Source: Trueperaceae bacterium
Lineage (GTDB): Bacteria; Deinococcota; Deinococci; Deinococcales; Trueperaceae
Assembly: GCA_020354625.1 (NCBI GenBank)
Contig: CP070651.1
Coordinates: 4,016,358-4,080,357, forward strand
Direction of reading: 5' to 3'
DNA: 64,000 nt
Positions 32,175-41,849 of this stretch are shown here, piece by piece. How positions within the stretch are numbered: the first letter of the stretch is position 1; each line of letters opens with the position of its first letter. The notes below the pieces were generated by a model. The model was not told where the DNA came from. It did no database searches and saw only the letters and a program-made list of their open reading frames with translations. Both the position numbers and the translations under genes were made by a program.

Positions 32175-33596
32175 ATGCTTATAAAACGTCACGTGGTCTC
32201 GCTCACCCTGATCATCCTGGGGTCTTCGATCCTGGTAAGTTGCCAGTGGAGTAACGAAACGTCGCTCCCCAACACCTCTTCCGATATCGTCAACGCGGAC
32301 GAGTACTTCCAGTATTATGACCCCGAAGGGACAACCGACGAGGAAGAACGAGAAGACCGGTACGATCTCGGCGACACGCTGGTTCCGCAAGGCACGAGGT
32401 ATCTCCCCTCGGCAAACGGTCTGGTCTGGGATATCAACAACGTGCCCGGCCATGTGATCGATGGTGGGGAAGGCGCTTTCGGCAACTTCGGCAACCTGCT
32501 GATGCGGGTCAAAGACGGCGGCGGCACGACCGTTGCCGGGAAGACTTTCCTCTCGGGCTTCGATCTCGAGCCGCAGGGTGAGTACCTTTTAGCTCCTGGG
32601 GACAATTACGCTGTGGCCCCTGTCGGTGACATAGCCGTCACTCGCGAGATCTATGCCGCCCCCGGGACCAACTACCTGCGCTTTTTCGACTGCTTTACCA
32701 ACACCGCCGGGACGCTGCGCCAGGTAGAGTCCGGCTGGGGGGGTGACGTGAAATCGCGGGCTGCCACCACCATCTCACGCACCTCCAGCGGAGACCTGAC
32801 GGTGGACGCCAACGACACCTATTGGGTCTCGATCGAATCGCGCTCGATCACGTCGCCTCACGACCCCATCTTCGATCCCGACGGCTACGCAACCGACCCG
32901 CCGATCGGATATGCCTTCCGCGCTTTCGACGACACCTCGTTCGTTCGGATCGGCCAACGAGATACACCTTTCACCAATCCTTGGCCGGGCAACGGAGACG
33001 ATGACTTCCGCCATGCGTATGCCTTTCCAGTCTCGCCGGGAGAGACGGCCTGCCTGGCCTACTTCCTCGACCGAGAGCGCGAGGAAGCGGTAACTCCGGG
33101 AACACCTCCTGACAACATCAACTTCCCGCGCGGCTCTGAAATTGCCAAGGCCGAAGCCACTGTGGAGCATCTGGCCGAAGAGCCCAACTTCTCAGGCATC
33201 CCCCTGGGAACCTGCATCGTGAACTGGCCCCGCTCGTGTGACGGCATCGATATCAAGCCGGGGAGCTACAAAAACCCCCTCAACCTGACGAGCGACGGCG
33301 TGATCCCGGTGGCGGTGCCGTCCACCGACGAGTTCGACGCCAGCACCCTCGATCTAACCACCGTCAGGCTCGGAACTACTCCCATCGCCACCAAGAGGAA
33401 CGGCAAGCTCCATGCCAACCTGGAAGATCTCGACGGAGACGGAGATCTCGATCTCATCGCCCACTTCGAAACCCAGGCGCTGGTTGCCGCCGGTGATCTG
33501 ACCGAAACCACCACCGAGCTGACCCTGAGTGGGGATTACAACGGCAGCGTATTCGAAGAGACTACTCCAGTCACTATCGTGCCCGACGTGCTCTAG
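32175..33596 (+). CDS. Lipoprotein with C-terminal IDIKPGS-type domain
   Basis: The product is 473 residues. TAGGAGAG precedes the ATG, and the lipobox is ILVSC (Cys23). The central region (about 75-320) is a beta-rich domain of unknown type. The last 115 residues start DGIDIKPGSYKNPLNLTSDGVIPVAV and continue through a DLDGDGDLDLIAHF calcium-like loop. This module recurs at the C-termini of many secreted bacterial proteins and is thought to be structural or a surface-attachment domain. It closes the run of lipoprotein genes that begins at 28637. Confidence 0.82.
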   Translation: MLIKRHVVSLTLIILGSSILVSCQWSNETSLPNTSSDIVNADEYFQYYDPEGTTDEEEREDRYDLGDTLVPQGTRYLPSANGLVWDINNVPGHVIDGGEGAFGNFGNLLMRVKDGGGTTVAGKTFLSGFDLEPQGEYLLAPGDNYAVAPVGDIAVTREIYAAPGTNYLRFFDCFTNTAGTLRQVESGWGGDVKSRAATTISRTSSGDLTVDANDTYWVSIESRSITSPHDPIFDPDGYATDPPIGYAFRAFDDTSFVRIGQRDTPFTNPWPGNGDDDFRHAYAFPVSPGETACLAYFLDREREEAVTPGTPPDNINFPRGSEIAKAEATVEHLAEEPNFSGIPLGTCIVNWPRSCDGIDIKPGSYKNPLNLTSDGVIPVAVPSTDEFDASTLDLTTVRLGTTPIATKRNGKLHANLEDLDGDGDLDLIAHFETQALVAAGDLTETTTELTLSGDYNGSVFEETTPVTIVPDVL

Positions 33597-33737
33597 GCCT
33601 GATGAAAGAAACCTGATCGATTTGGCCGGTTGCCGTCTTGATCCAGCTTTCACGGTGATTTCGTGAGGATTAGGACGAGACATTCCCATGCGTCTAGGGG
33701 ATGGTTCATCGAAAAGGGGATGTTGAACGTGCATTTC

Positions 33738-33763
33738 AAAAAGCGACCCCGCAGATTGCGGGG
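33738..33763 (-). terminator. Terminator of the tRNA-Ala gene
   Basis: On the reverse strand a 7-bp stem (33757-33763 with 33747-33753, 3-base loop) is followed by TCGCTTTTTG. It lies 33 bases past the tRNA 3' end. Confidence 0.8.
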
Positions 33764-33795
33764 TTAACGCTTTGACTTCCCAAATGCCTTTTCTC

Positions 33796-33871
<76 letters not shown>

Positions 33872-34038
33872 AAGCAGGTTCTCGTTCGAGGCGCACAGCC
33901 CCGGTACCACAAGTTTAGCATAGGCCTTTACCCACGGTGGTTGTGATCCAAACGCCTGTCACATCTGTCGTTTCGGAGTGACAAACGTGCGGTAGAACGT
34001 ACAGGCAGCCCCGACTCGGTGGGTACAATGATGCTGGG

Positions 34039-35097
34039 ATGAAAGGTGTAGAGGAGCGATTCGTGGTTGAAGTCACCGCTCCGGTGACCGAAAGCGACGT
34101 CGGTGTGGCTGCGGTGCAGGTCGCTTCTGAACTCAACATGCCCACTGCGCAGGTGATCCAGCTGCTCTCTAGGCACTCGGGGCCGCTCACGCGGCCGGTA
34201 AGCGAGGAGAACGCCCGGGGGATCGCTGGGATCTTGCGAAAGGCAGGGGTGCAGGCGATGGTGGTGCCCGCGAGTGAACTCACCGAGACGCCCCCTCCGA
34301 ATGCTCGTCTCACGCTCACGGATCGAGCCTCGTTCGATCGACTGCATGATGATCATGAGATGCACAGTTATCGGGAAGCGTTTGGGCGGTCTACGATCGA
34401 GACGGTTCGCGTGGAGCGTCGGGGTACAGATGTCGAGACCCACGTGAGCGAGCTTAGCGAGGCGGTAGACGAACGTCCGCGCCGGATCGTTGTAGAAGAA
34501 CCTACCGAACACCGTTGGAGCCGGCGGGTTCTGGCTGTGTGCCTGCTTCTGGCACTGGCGATCTTCGTTGTATTGCAAGTCTATCCTGTCTCGTTGAGGA
34601 CGCTCGTTTTGGGCACTGCTCCGAGTTACGAAGCTGGGCTCGAGGCGTTCGAGCAGGGCGATTACGCCTCGGCGCGCAGTAACTGGTTGCCACTGGCAAA
34701 CAGAGGGGATGCGCGCGCGCAGCATATGCTCGGAACCTTGAGTGAACAGGGGTTTGCTCCTGCCTGGAGCAGCACCTCGGCAGCCGAGTGGTATCGACGG
34801 GCTGCCCGTCAGGGGTTGTTGGAGGCTCAACATAGCCTCGGTCTTTTGTATCGTAAGGGCGCCGAGATTCCTCGTGACGACCGGGAGGCGCTCCGTTGGT
34901 TCCGGATGGCGGCTGAGCAAGGCCACGCCCAGGCGCAGTATCAGCTCGCGCTGATGCTGTTCAACGGTTGGGGAACGCCTCGCGATTTTTCCGAGTCGCT
35001 CGCTTGGTACGAGCGAGCGGCAGCGGGTGGGGTTCCGGAGGCTGTAGCATTCGAGGCGTTCCTCCGCTGGCAAGCGTCCCAATTCGGTGGTGAGTAG
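34039..35097 (+). CDS. Membrane-anchored Sel1-repeat protein
   Basis: The product is 352 residues. Residues about 8-75 form a small alpha/beta domain (SDVGVAAVQVASELNMPTAQVIQLL ... VSEENARGIAGILRKAGVQAMVV) that vaguely recalls ribosomal L7/L12- or ClpS-like folds. A single membrane helix (RRVLAVCLLLALAIFVVLQVYP, about 155-177) follows. Three to four Sel1-like repeats then cover 195-340 (SAAEWYRRAARQGLLEAQHSLGLLYRKG, EALRWFRMAAEQGHAQAQYQLALMLFNG). Sel1 repeats scaffold protein complexes. The TACAAT 9 bases before the ATG and the lack of a ribosome binding site suggest a very short leader. Confidence 0.85.
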   Translation: MKGVEERFVVEVTAPVTESDVGVAAVQVASELNMPTAQVIQLLSRHSGPLTRPVSEENARGIAGILRKAGVQAMVVPASELTETPPPNARLTLTDRASFDRLHDDHEMHSYREAFGRSTIETVRVERRGTDVETHVSELSEAVDERPRRIVVEEPTEHRWSRRVLAVCLLLALAIFVVLQVYPVSLRTLVLGTAPSYEAGLEAFEQGDYASARSNWLPLANRGDARAQHMLGTLSEQGFAPAWSSTSAAEWYRRAARQGLLEAQHSLGLLYRKGAEIPRDDREALRWFRMAAEQGHAQAQYQLALMLFNGWGTPRDFSESLAWYERAAAGGVPEAVAFEAFLRWQASQFGGE

Positions 35098-35199
35098 CCT
35101 GACGCCGGCCCGTGTCAGCACGGGCGGTGTCTGTTATGCTTCATCTAGCGTTTAGGTTTACCTCAAGCGCTTTACATCTTGGACTGGTAAGGTGATGAG

Positions 35200-35688
35200 A
35201 TGAAACGTTTGATCTGGCTTGTTCTATTAGTGGCGCTCGTCGGTTTCGGTTTTGCACAAGACAACCCGGTCGAGGTTCGTCTGGAGATTTATGTCGTTAG
35301 TGAAGTGACGACGGATGATGGTAATAAAGAGGAGCGTTTCAGCGAAGCGACGACTGCACGCCCTGGGCAGGTGGTGGAGTATAGGCTCTTGGCTGAGAAC
35401 ATCGGAGACACCACCTTGCCTGCTGGAACTGTGGTGATTACCGGTCCGGTTCCCAACGGAACCACCTTCGTTCCCGAATCAGCAACCCCGTCCTCGGAGC
35501 GCTTTTTAACGGAGTTTTCTGCTGACAACGGGGATAGCTATTCAGAGCCGCCTGTGATCGTGACCATGAACAACAACCAGAGACGGATCGCTGATCCGGT
35601 TCTTTACAATGCGGTGAGGTGGACTCTTTTGGTGCCGATGGAACCAGGGGCGGATGAGGCCTTTGTCTACCGTGTAACCGTAGACTGA
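35200..35688 (+). CDS. Secreted DUF11-like domain protein
   Basis: The product is 162 residues. AAGGTGATGAG precedes the ATG. A signal peptide ends LVGFGFAQ/DNP. One Ig-like DUF11 (conserved repeat) domain follows: ATTARPGQVVEYRLLAENIGDTTLPAGTVVITGPVPNGTTFVPESA. This domain is common in surface proteins, including Deinococcota envelope proteins. No anchor is visible, so it is probably periplasmic or loosely bound to the surface. It ends with a strong palindromic terminator. Confidence 0.82.
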   Translation: MKRLIWLVLLVALVGFGFAQDNPVEVRLEIYVVSEVTTDDGNKEERFSEATTARPGQVVEYRLLAENIGDTTLPAGTVVITGPVPNGTTFVPESATPSSERFLTEFSADNGDSYSEPPVIVTMNNNQRRIADPVLYNAVRWTLLVPMEPGADEAFVYRVTVD

Positions 35689-35713
35689 CGACTCCTTCCC
35701 CCCAAGCGGTTTT

Positions 35714-35749
35714 CACCTGTGCAGAGATCTCTGCACAGGTGTAGCTTTT
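35714..35749 (+). terminator. Intrinsic terminator, 28-bp perfect palindrome
   Basis: Bases 35714-35741 are perfectly self-complementary, followed by TAGCTTTT. It ends the transcript of the DUF11-like gene 26 bases past its stop. Confidence 0.88.
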
Positions 35750-36038
35750 GAGGGCCTTACCAGCAAGTTCTCGTTTGCGACGCAATCGTTGAGCTTTATG
35801 GTCCAAAAATTTATGAAAGGCCGGAGAGGGCATTCCGACCTTTCTTGGAGGGGTCACGTGTCTCTAGGAGGTGTATTACTAGTGCCCTGCTATCTCGACT
35901 ATAAGTGAACAGCCTGAGTCTAGCCTTAGCCGTCTGTGAGATCCGTGAGCGAGGGGGTGCACCTGCGGGAGTGGATGGTACGGGGTGGTACGGCTTTCCC
36001 GAGTCGCCGGTGGTAGATCCGTTCGCTGGACTTGAACC
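35750..36038. other. Convergent intergenic region with a second hairpin
   Basis: No gene is seen. An inverted repeat at 35815-35824 / 35835-35844 (9 of 10 paired), followed on the reverse strand by ATAAATTTTTGG, could terminate the ABC exporter transcript about 200 bases after its stop at 36039. Confidence 0.45.
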
Positions 36039-37982
36039 TTAGAGGGTGTCTTGGTATTGCAACTCGTACAGCTTACGGTAGTACCCCTCTGCCCTGAGCA
36101 GTTCGAAGTGGTTTCCTTGCTCGATCAATTGTCCCTTTTGCATCACCATGATACGGTCGACGTTCTGGATCGTACTGAGCCGGTGCGCGATCACGATGCT
36201 GGTGCGTCCCTGCATCAGTTTGTTGAGCGCATCTTGAATGAGCTCTTCGGTTTCGGTGTCGATGTTGGCAGTCGCTTCGTCGAGAACCAGCAAGATGTCG
36301 GGATTTTGTACCAAGGCCCGTGCGAAGGCGATGAGCTGTTTCTGGCCGGTCGAGAAGCCGGCCCCCCGCTCTCGTACGGGGGTATCGTAGCTTTGGGGGA
36401 GTTTCTCGATAAATGGATGAGCATTGACGAACTTGGCCGCCTCGATAACTTGCTCGAGCGAGATGGACTCGTCGTTGAGCGTAATGTTGCTCCTCACGGT
36501 CCCACTGAAGAGAAAAGGATCTTGTAACACGATGCCGACATGGCGCCGGAGTTCGATCTGCCGGTAGTCACGCACGTCTTTTCCATCGATCTTGACCTTG
36601 CCTTTCTGCACGTCGTAGAAGCGACTGACCAGGCTGATAATCGTCGTCTTCCCGGCACCGGTGTGGCCGACGAACGCCACGCTCTCACCGGGCTCGATGG
36701 TAAAGCTGAGGTCTTTCAGTACCCACTCTCGTTCTTGGTAGGCGTACCAGACGTTTTCGAAGGTGACCTCACCTCTGAACCTTGTATCGAAGCTGAGCGC
36801 ATCGGGCCGGTTCGAAACTTTCTCTGGGGTATCGAGTAGGCTGAAGATCCGTTCGCTGGAGGCCATGGCTGCCTGCATGATGTTGTACTTATCGGACAGG
36901 TCTTGAAGGGGACGGAAGAACATCCCACTGTATTGAATAAAGGCGATGAGTATGCCGATGGTGATGGTTTCGTTGACGCCCGGTCCGAGGATCTGGTATG
37001 CGCTGTAATAGAGGATAAGGGCTGTTGACACAACGGCGGTGAGTTGGACGGTAGGCCAAAAAAGGCTGAACCAGCGAATCTGTTCGACGTGGGCGTCGAG
37101 TAGACCGAGGTTGATCTGGTCGAATCTCTGCTGGTTGCGATCTTCCCGATTGAAGATCTGAACGGTCCTCATGCCACTCAAATTCTCAGCCAGATACGCG
37201 TTCGATTTCGAAGTGCGGAGCCGCACGGCTCGGTAGGCGTCCCGGATGCGACTCCGCAAGGCATTGAGCACAAAGAAGAGCACGGGCATGACCGAGAGGG
37301 TGATGAGCGCGAGCTGCCAGCTGATGGTAAACATATAGATGGCCAAGCCGATGATCAGGCCGATGTCTGCGATGAGGCCCACGATGCCGTTGGTCAGCAT
37401 CGTTTGGATGGCGTCGACATCGCTGGTGAGGCGGGTCAGGAGGCGGCCTACGGGCGTGCGGTCGAAAAATCCCATGTGGAGCCGTTGGATCTTGCTGAAG
37501 ATCTGCTTTCGGATATCGTAGATGACGTGTTGCCCCAGCCAGCTCACCAGGTAGGTGTAGCCGAAGCGCAAGGCGAAGTTGACGATTCGCAAGGCCATAT
37601 AGATGATGACGATGTTCACGAGGCCTAGGAAGCGAGCGTCGGTGTCGAGTTCGCTATAGGGGGGGGTGGTTGCTACCACGTAGTTGTCCACGGCACTCGC
37701 AATCAGCCGTGGGAAGGCCGGGGTAACAGCAGAATAGGCGAGCAACAGCAAAATACCCGCCGATAACTGTACGCGGTAGGGTCTCAGGTAACTAAGAAGC
37801 CGCTGCATGATCTGCCAATCGAAGGCTTTTTTGAAGGCTTGTCCGTCTTCATCGTAGTTGCCTTCGTCGCGCAGCGCCTTGCGCCGACTGCTCCGTTTGG
37901 CGCGGAAATTCCGCTTGGCATCATCGACGTTGTAGTGGGGATCGGACATGTCCGCAAAGGCGGGACGTTGCTGTTGCGGCAT
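36039..37982 (-). CDS. ABC exporter half-transporter, catalytic-site subunit (TmrA/TM288-like)
   Basis: The product is 647 residues: six membrane helices fused to an ATPase. Walker A is GHTGAGKTT (about 439-447). The Walker B end is VLDEATANID, with the catalytic Glu569 intact. The signature is FSTGQ (543-547) instead of LSGGQ. An N-terminal cytoplasmic extension rich in Arg/Lys precedes helix 1. Its ATG directly follows the TGA of the partner gene, indicating coupled synthesis. The pair fits the heterodimeric multidrug or lipid exporters such as Thermus TmrAB and Thermotoga TM287/288. The substrate is unknown. Confidence 0.93.
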   Translation of the reverse strand: MPQQQRPAFADMSDPHYNVDDAKRNFRAKRSSRRKALRDEGNYDEDGQAFKKAFDWQIMQRLLSYLRPYRVQLSAGILLLLAYSAVTPAFPRLIASAVDNYVVATTPPYSELDTDARFLGLVNIVIIYMALRIVNFALRFGYTYLVSWLGQHVIYDIRKQIFSKIQRLHMGFFDRTPVGRLLTRLTSDVDAIQTMLTNGIVGLIADIGLIIGLAIYMFTISWQLALITLSVMPVLFFVLNALRSRIRDAYRAVRLRTSKSNAYLAENLSGMRTVQIFNREDRNQQRFDQINLGLLDAHVEQIRWFSLFWPTVQLTAVVSTALILYYSAYQILGPGVNETITIGILIAFIQYSGMFFRPLQDLSDKYNIMQAAMASSERIFSLLDTPEKVSNRPDALSFDTRFRGEVTFENVWYAYQEREWVLKDLSFTIEPGESVAFVGHTGAGKTTIISLVSRFYDVQKGKVKIDGKDVRDYRQIELRRHVGIVLQDPFLFSGTVRSNITLNDESISLEQVIEAAKFVNAHPFIEKLPQSYDTPVRERGAGFSTGQKQLIAFARALVQNPDILLVLDEATANIDTETEELIQDALNKLMQGRTSIVIAHRLSTIQNVDRIMVMQKGQLIEQGNHFELLRAEGYYRKLYELQYQDTL

Positions 37983-39746
37983 TCAAGCGACCTCCAGATC
38001 GGCCTCGAGCTGCTGTCTACGGTCCATGTCGGCGTACCAGCCGTCTTGAGAGATGAGTTCGGCGTGGCTGCCCTGTTCGATAATCCGGCCTTCATCGAGA
38101 ACATAGATAGTGCTGCAATTTTGGAACGCGCTGACCCGGTGGGCGATGATGAGGGTGGTTCGTCCCTGTTGTACCGCTCTCAGTCCGCTCAAGATCTCGG
38201 CTTCCGTCTGGGTGTCGACTGCACTCAAGGCGTCGTCGAGGATCAAGATGGCTGGATTGCGGATGATGGCTCTGGCGATTGCAGTGCGCTGACGCTGTCC
38301 GCCAGAGAGCGTGACACCGCGCTCTCCTAATTGCGTCTCGTAGCCTGCACCAAACTCCTCCACATCGTCAGCGAGTTGAGCGATACGGGCTATCTTGCGG
38401 ATATGATCCGGGCCGGCATCTGGACTCTGCTCTGGGATGCCGTAGGCGATATTCTCGGCGATCGTGTCGGAGAATAGAAACGGTTCTTGGGGAACGAGGC
38501 CGATAAACCGGCGGAGGACGTGGAGTGGGAACGTACGAATATCTCGTCCGTCGATGAGGATTTGACCGCTACTCGGTTCGATCAGGCGGGTGATGAGGCT
38601 TACGATGAGTGTCTTGCCGGCACCGGTACGGCCGGTGAGCCCCACGCTTTCACCCTGTGGGATTCGAAAAGAGACGTCATCGAGGATCTTGAGGCCGTCC
38701 ATTTCGAGGCTGATGTTTTTGAACTCGATCTCTCCTCGTACGCTACGGAGGCTTTGGTCTGCTTCGGGACCGTCCTGAATAGCAGGCTCCGTGTCCAGGA
38801 TCTCTTTCAGCCTGCCCCAGGAGGTAGCCCCACGTTGGACGACATTGGCGATCCAGCCGAGTCCGATGAGGGGCCAGTGAATTCCCTCGAAAAGAAAGAT
38901 GAAGCTCGAGAACTCGCCGATTGAAAGCTGGCTGCCGATCCCGAGCACGCTGCGGCCACCCAGCAGCAGCAACAGCGAGATGGCGAGGCCGAACATCAGC
39001 TCCATCAGGGGGAACAGGGGGCCGTCTACCCTGGTCAAGGAAAGGTTGCGGCGGATGAACTCGTCGTTGAGGCGACCGAAGGTATCGACCTCACGTTCCT
39101 CGATTCCGAAGCCCTTCACTACGCGGATGCCACTGATATTCTCTTGCGCCATGGCAGAGACATTGCTAAATTGCTCCTGCACCTTTAGGTAGCGGCGGTG
39201 GATGACACGAAGCAGCAGGGCGAAGGTGAGTGTGATGAAGGGGACGACAAGCAGTGTCAGCAGGGTGAGGCTGACGCTTAGGTTGACCATGCGCCACAAG
39301 GTAAAAAGGAGCATCAAGATCACATTGGCCCCTTGGAATACGGCCACACCGACCAGCATTCTCACTGCGTTCAGGTCGGCGGTCAGCCTGGCGATTAGAT
39401 CGCCCACCCGGTGGTTGTCGTAAAACTCCGGGTCGAGTTGGGTGAACTTCTTAAACAGGTCGCGGCGGATGTCGAACTGGATCTCCCAACTCGCATTCAG
39501 CATGGTGCGTCGGGTGAAGATCATCGAAGTCGCGGCGATGGCAACAACGATGAACAGGCTTGTGATAAAGGGCCAAACGCCGCTCATGCTCAAATCGCTG
39601 TCTCTGAAAGCGTCGATGGCGTTGCCGATGATCAGCGGGCCTAGCGTTGTGAAGAAACCCGAAAGTATGAGCGCCGCCAACCCGACCAGGTACTGACGCG
39701 GGTATCGCTGAATGTAGGTAAAGAGATCCTTGAAGGTTTGCTGCAC
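37983..39746 (-). CDS. ABC exporter half-transporter, degenerate-site subunit (TmrB/TM287-like)
   Basis: The product is 587 residues from the GTG at 39746 (AGGGAG upstream); the earlier in-frame ATG adds 30 unlikely residues. It has six membrane helices and an ATPase with Walker A GRTGAGKT (about 372-379) and canonical LSGGQ (480-484), but Walker B ends LILDDALSAVD, with Asp505 where catalytic Glu is expected. Its Walker motifs pair with the FSTGQ signature of the partner to form the degenerate site, while its LSGGQ completes the active site. This is the known asymmetry of heterodimeric exporters. Confidence 0.93.
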   Translation of the reverse strand: MQQTFKDLFTYIQRYPRQYLVGLAALILSGFFTTLGPLIIGNAIDAFRDSDLSMSGVWPFITSLFIVVAIAATSMIFTRRTMLNASWEIQFDIRRDLFKKFTQLDPEFYDNHRVGDLIARLTADLNAVRMLVGVAVFQGANVILMLLFTLWRMVNLSVSLTLLTLLVVPFITLTFALLLRVIHRRYLKVQEQFSNVSAMAQENISGIRVVKGFGIEEREVDTFGRLNDEFIRRNLSLTRVDGPLFPLMELMFGLAISLLLLLGGRSVLGIGSQLSIGEFSSFIFLFEGIHWPLIGLGWIANVVQRGATSWGRLKEILDTEPAIQDGPEADQSLRSVRGEIEFKNISLEMDGLKILDDVSFRIPQGESVGLTGRTGAGKTLIVSLITRLIEPSSGQILIDGRDIRTFPLHVLRRFIGLVPQEPFLFSDTIAENIAYGIPEQSPDAGPDHIRKIARIAQLADDVEEFGAGYETQLGERGVTLSGGQRQRTAIARAIIRNPAILILDDALSAVDTQTEAEILSGLRAVQQGRTTLIIAHRVSAFQNCSTIYVLDEGRIIEQGSHAELISQDGWYADMDRRQQLEADLEVA

Positions 39747-39955
39747 GTTTGCTCCCTGAAAGGTTAGGCGCGGGTGTAATGAAGACGGGTTGGTGAGCGT
39801 GATGATCGAGGGCGGAAGTCGAGGTGAGACTCGCACCTCATCGATGGGGTGGCTCGGTCTGGATAGAGAGGGCCACGCAGCCGAACGCCACTATAGCGCA
39901 GAAGGTCGAGATCCTCTGCATGACGCCCTACCTGCACCCCGCTGGAGCCGGCGGG

Positions 39956-41617
39956 TCAGGGCACGAACAGTTCGGCGTAGGGGGCACCGTTGAGTGTAAT
40001 CGTGAACGTCACCGGGCCGGGATAGTGCGTCAGCCAGTGACCCTCCAAGAGATCTCCGCCCCGGACCTGTTGGCTCTCTACCAAGGTCGTTTCACCCTCG
40101 AGCGTCGTGGCAAAGACCTCGGCAAGCTGATCGGGGATGCCGGGTTCTATGAACCAGGCGTACGGCACATCGCGGGGAGCGGCTTCGCGCACTTGTGCCT
40201 GGATTTCTGGGACAGGGATGATGAGTGGGTGAACGTTGATGATAAGGACCAGTTCACCATCCGTTTCTGGGCTGCCGGGTGCAGGGGATTGGCCGATGAT
40301 CCCCTCGGGTAGTGTGGCTTCCTGGACACTCTGAAAGCTCAGCCGGTAGCTCGAGGCGTAACCGAGAGCCTGTTCTTCGGTCATCCCGATAAATGAGGGG
40401 AGTCCCGGTTCCGTCTGTTGGATGCTCGATGGTTCTGCGACCAGAAGGCGTAGGGTAGCGTCTTCTAGCGAAACCGGCACGTAGGGGGTGAGTGACTGGG
40501 CGACCACCTGACCTGCGCTGCGACTGGTTGCCGGTACGGTCTCTTCCAGGATACGGTCCGGGCTGAGTCCGGCCACACGCGCCAAGAACTGAGCATCTTC
40601 TCGTGGGAGGCCCACGAGATCAGGGAGAAAGGTCCTTTCACCTACCGGGCCTGTGCTGATGAGGACGTCGATGGGCCGGTTTGGTTCGATCATCTTACCG
40701 GCTACGATAGCCTGCGAAATCACCATGCCGGCCGGCGTTTCTGCGGCGATGCGCGACACGCGGCCGAGCTCTAGTCCTGCGGTTTTGAGGCTCGTCTCGA
40801 CCTCGTTGGGAAAAAGGAGGCCGACCAATTGTGGGACCGGGGTCGGCGTGAGCTGTCCTGGTGGCAGGGCATAAGAGAGGCGTACGCTGCGTCCGGGCCG
40901 CAACAGTGAACCGCTCCCCGGCTCCATTTGGAGAACGGCTCCGATAGGCTCGGTCGAGGATCGGGGTGTGAGTTCGACTTCGAGACTCAAGTCGTGCAAG
41001 ATCTGTACGGCAGCATTGATGTCCTGATTGATGAGATCGGGTAATGAGACCAGCTCATCGTTGCTGCGGAGCTTGAATCCGAGCAAGAAAAGGCCGACTG
41101 CGGTGAGGCCGAGCAACGAAGCCAGTGACCAGCTGATGACCCAGGTGGCGGGAGTGTAGGGCTTACGCCGGGGTTTTGCGTGTACCGTCGGGATAGAGGG
41201 GTCCGCGTTGGTGGAACTTCGGTGGACGGGGGCTACCTCGCCAAAAGCGAGGCCATAGATCTTCTCTTGTCGTCCCGTGCGCCGGACATCCGCGTGTTGG
41301 GGGGCGTAGCCGAGTGTCTGTAGCGTTTCGAGCAAGGCTGGCTCGCGAGGTTGCACAGACGGCCCTTGGGGTGTCTCCCAAGCGACGTAGCTCGCACCCG
41401 GTCTCGACACTACATCGTAGACGGCTGCTTGACCGGAGCGTTTGAGTTGTTTCAGCGTGCGCCGATAGTGTTCGAACAACGCCTCTTGGTCGGGCGTGAG
41501 TTCGTACCAGAGGATCTGGACAAGCGTCCCATCGGAAGCGGTCGCCTCGAAGAGGGTTTGGTGGTCGCTTACGGGATGTTGGGAGATGATCTCATATTTT
41601 CCATCGAGCAAAGACAT
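39956..41617 (-). CDS. PASTA-domain membrane protein with kinase N-lobe remnant
   Basis: The product is 553 residues. GGTGGAG precedes the ATG. Residues 1-90 resemble only the N-lobe of a Hanks-type kinase: LLDGKYEIISQHPVSDHQTLFEATASDGTLVQILWYE, then a YDVVSRPGASYVAWETPQGP hinge-like stretch. The VAIK lysine is replaced, the glycine loop is lost, and there is no C-lobe with HRD/DFG. A membrane helix follows at about 163-185, then about four PASTA repeats (190-460; for example VPQLVGLLFPNEVETSLKTAGLELGRVS) and a unique C-terminal domain. PASTA domains bind peptidoglycan fragments, so a non-catalytic wall sensor or scaffold is likely. Confidence 0.85.
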   Translation of the reverse strand: MSLLDGKYEIISQHPVSDHQTLFEATASDGTLVQILWYELTPDQEALFEHYRRTLKQLKRSGQAAVYDVVSRPGASYVAWETPQGPSVQPREPALLETLQTLGYAPQHADVRRTGRQEKIYGLAFGEVAPVHRSSTNADPSIPTVHAKPRRKPYTPATWVISWSLASLLGLTAVGLFLLGFKLRSNDELVSLPDLINQDINAAVQILHDLSLEVELTPRSSTEPIGAVLQMEPGSGSLLRPGRSVRLSYALPPGQLTPTPVPQLVGLLFPNEVETSLKTAGLELGRVSRIAAETPAGMVISQAIVAGKMIEPNRPIDVLISTGPVGERTFLPDLVGLPREDAQFLARVAGLSPDRILEETVPATSRSAGQVVAQSLTPYVPVSLEDATLRLLVAEPSSIQQTEPGLPSFIGMTEEQALGYASSYRLSFQSVQEATLPEGIIGQSPAPGSPETDGELVLIINVHPLIIPVPEIQAQVREAAPRDVPYAWFIEPGIPDQLAEVFATTLEGETTLVESQQVRGGDLLEGHWLTHYPGPVTFTITLNGAPYAELFVP

Positions 41618-41849
41618 GTCTCCACCTATGCCCGGAACGCTTCTTTACTAGAACTTGCCCATTCCATAATCCGAGCTGATAGCCGTCTCCCCCTCAGCGC
41701 CCGTTGCGCTTTACTCAGATCTCACAAGGAAAGAGCAGGTAGCGGCCATATCACTCCTGCATGATAGCGTTATCGGCTACTGAGGGTGGGGGAGAGTATG
41801 TTGTGCAGTCGCGGGCTCATGTCCGGAACTCGTAGCCACCGCGGCTTTT

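Noticed and set aside
36015-36860. 16-base identical match between the gap after the DUF11-like gene and the ABC exporter gene (AGATCCGTTCGCTGGA)
   Set aside because: One match of this length is expected about once by chance in 64 kb, and the flanks do not extend it.
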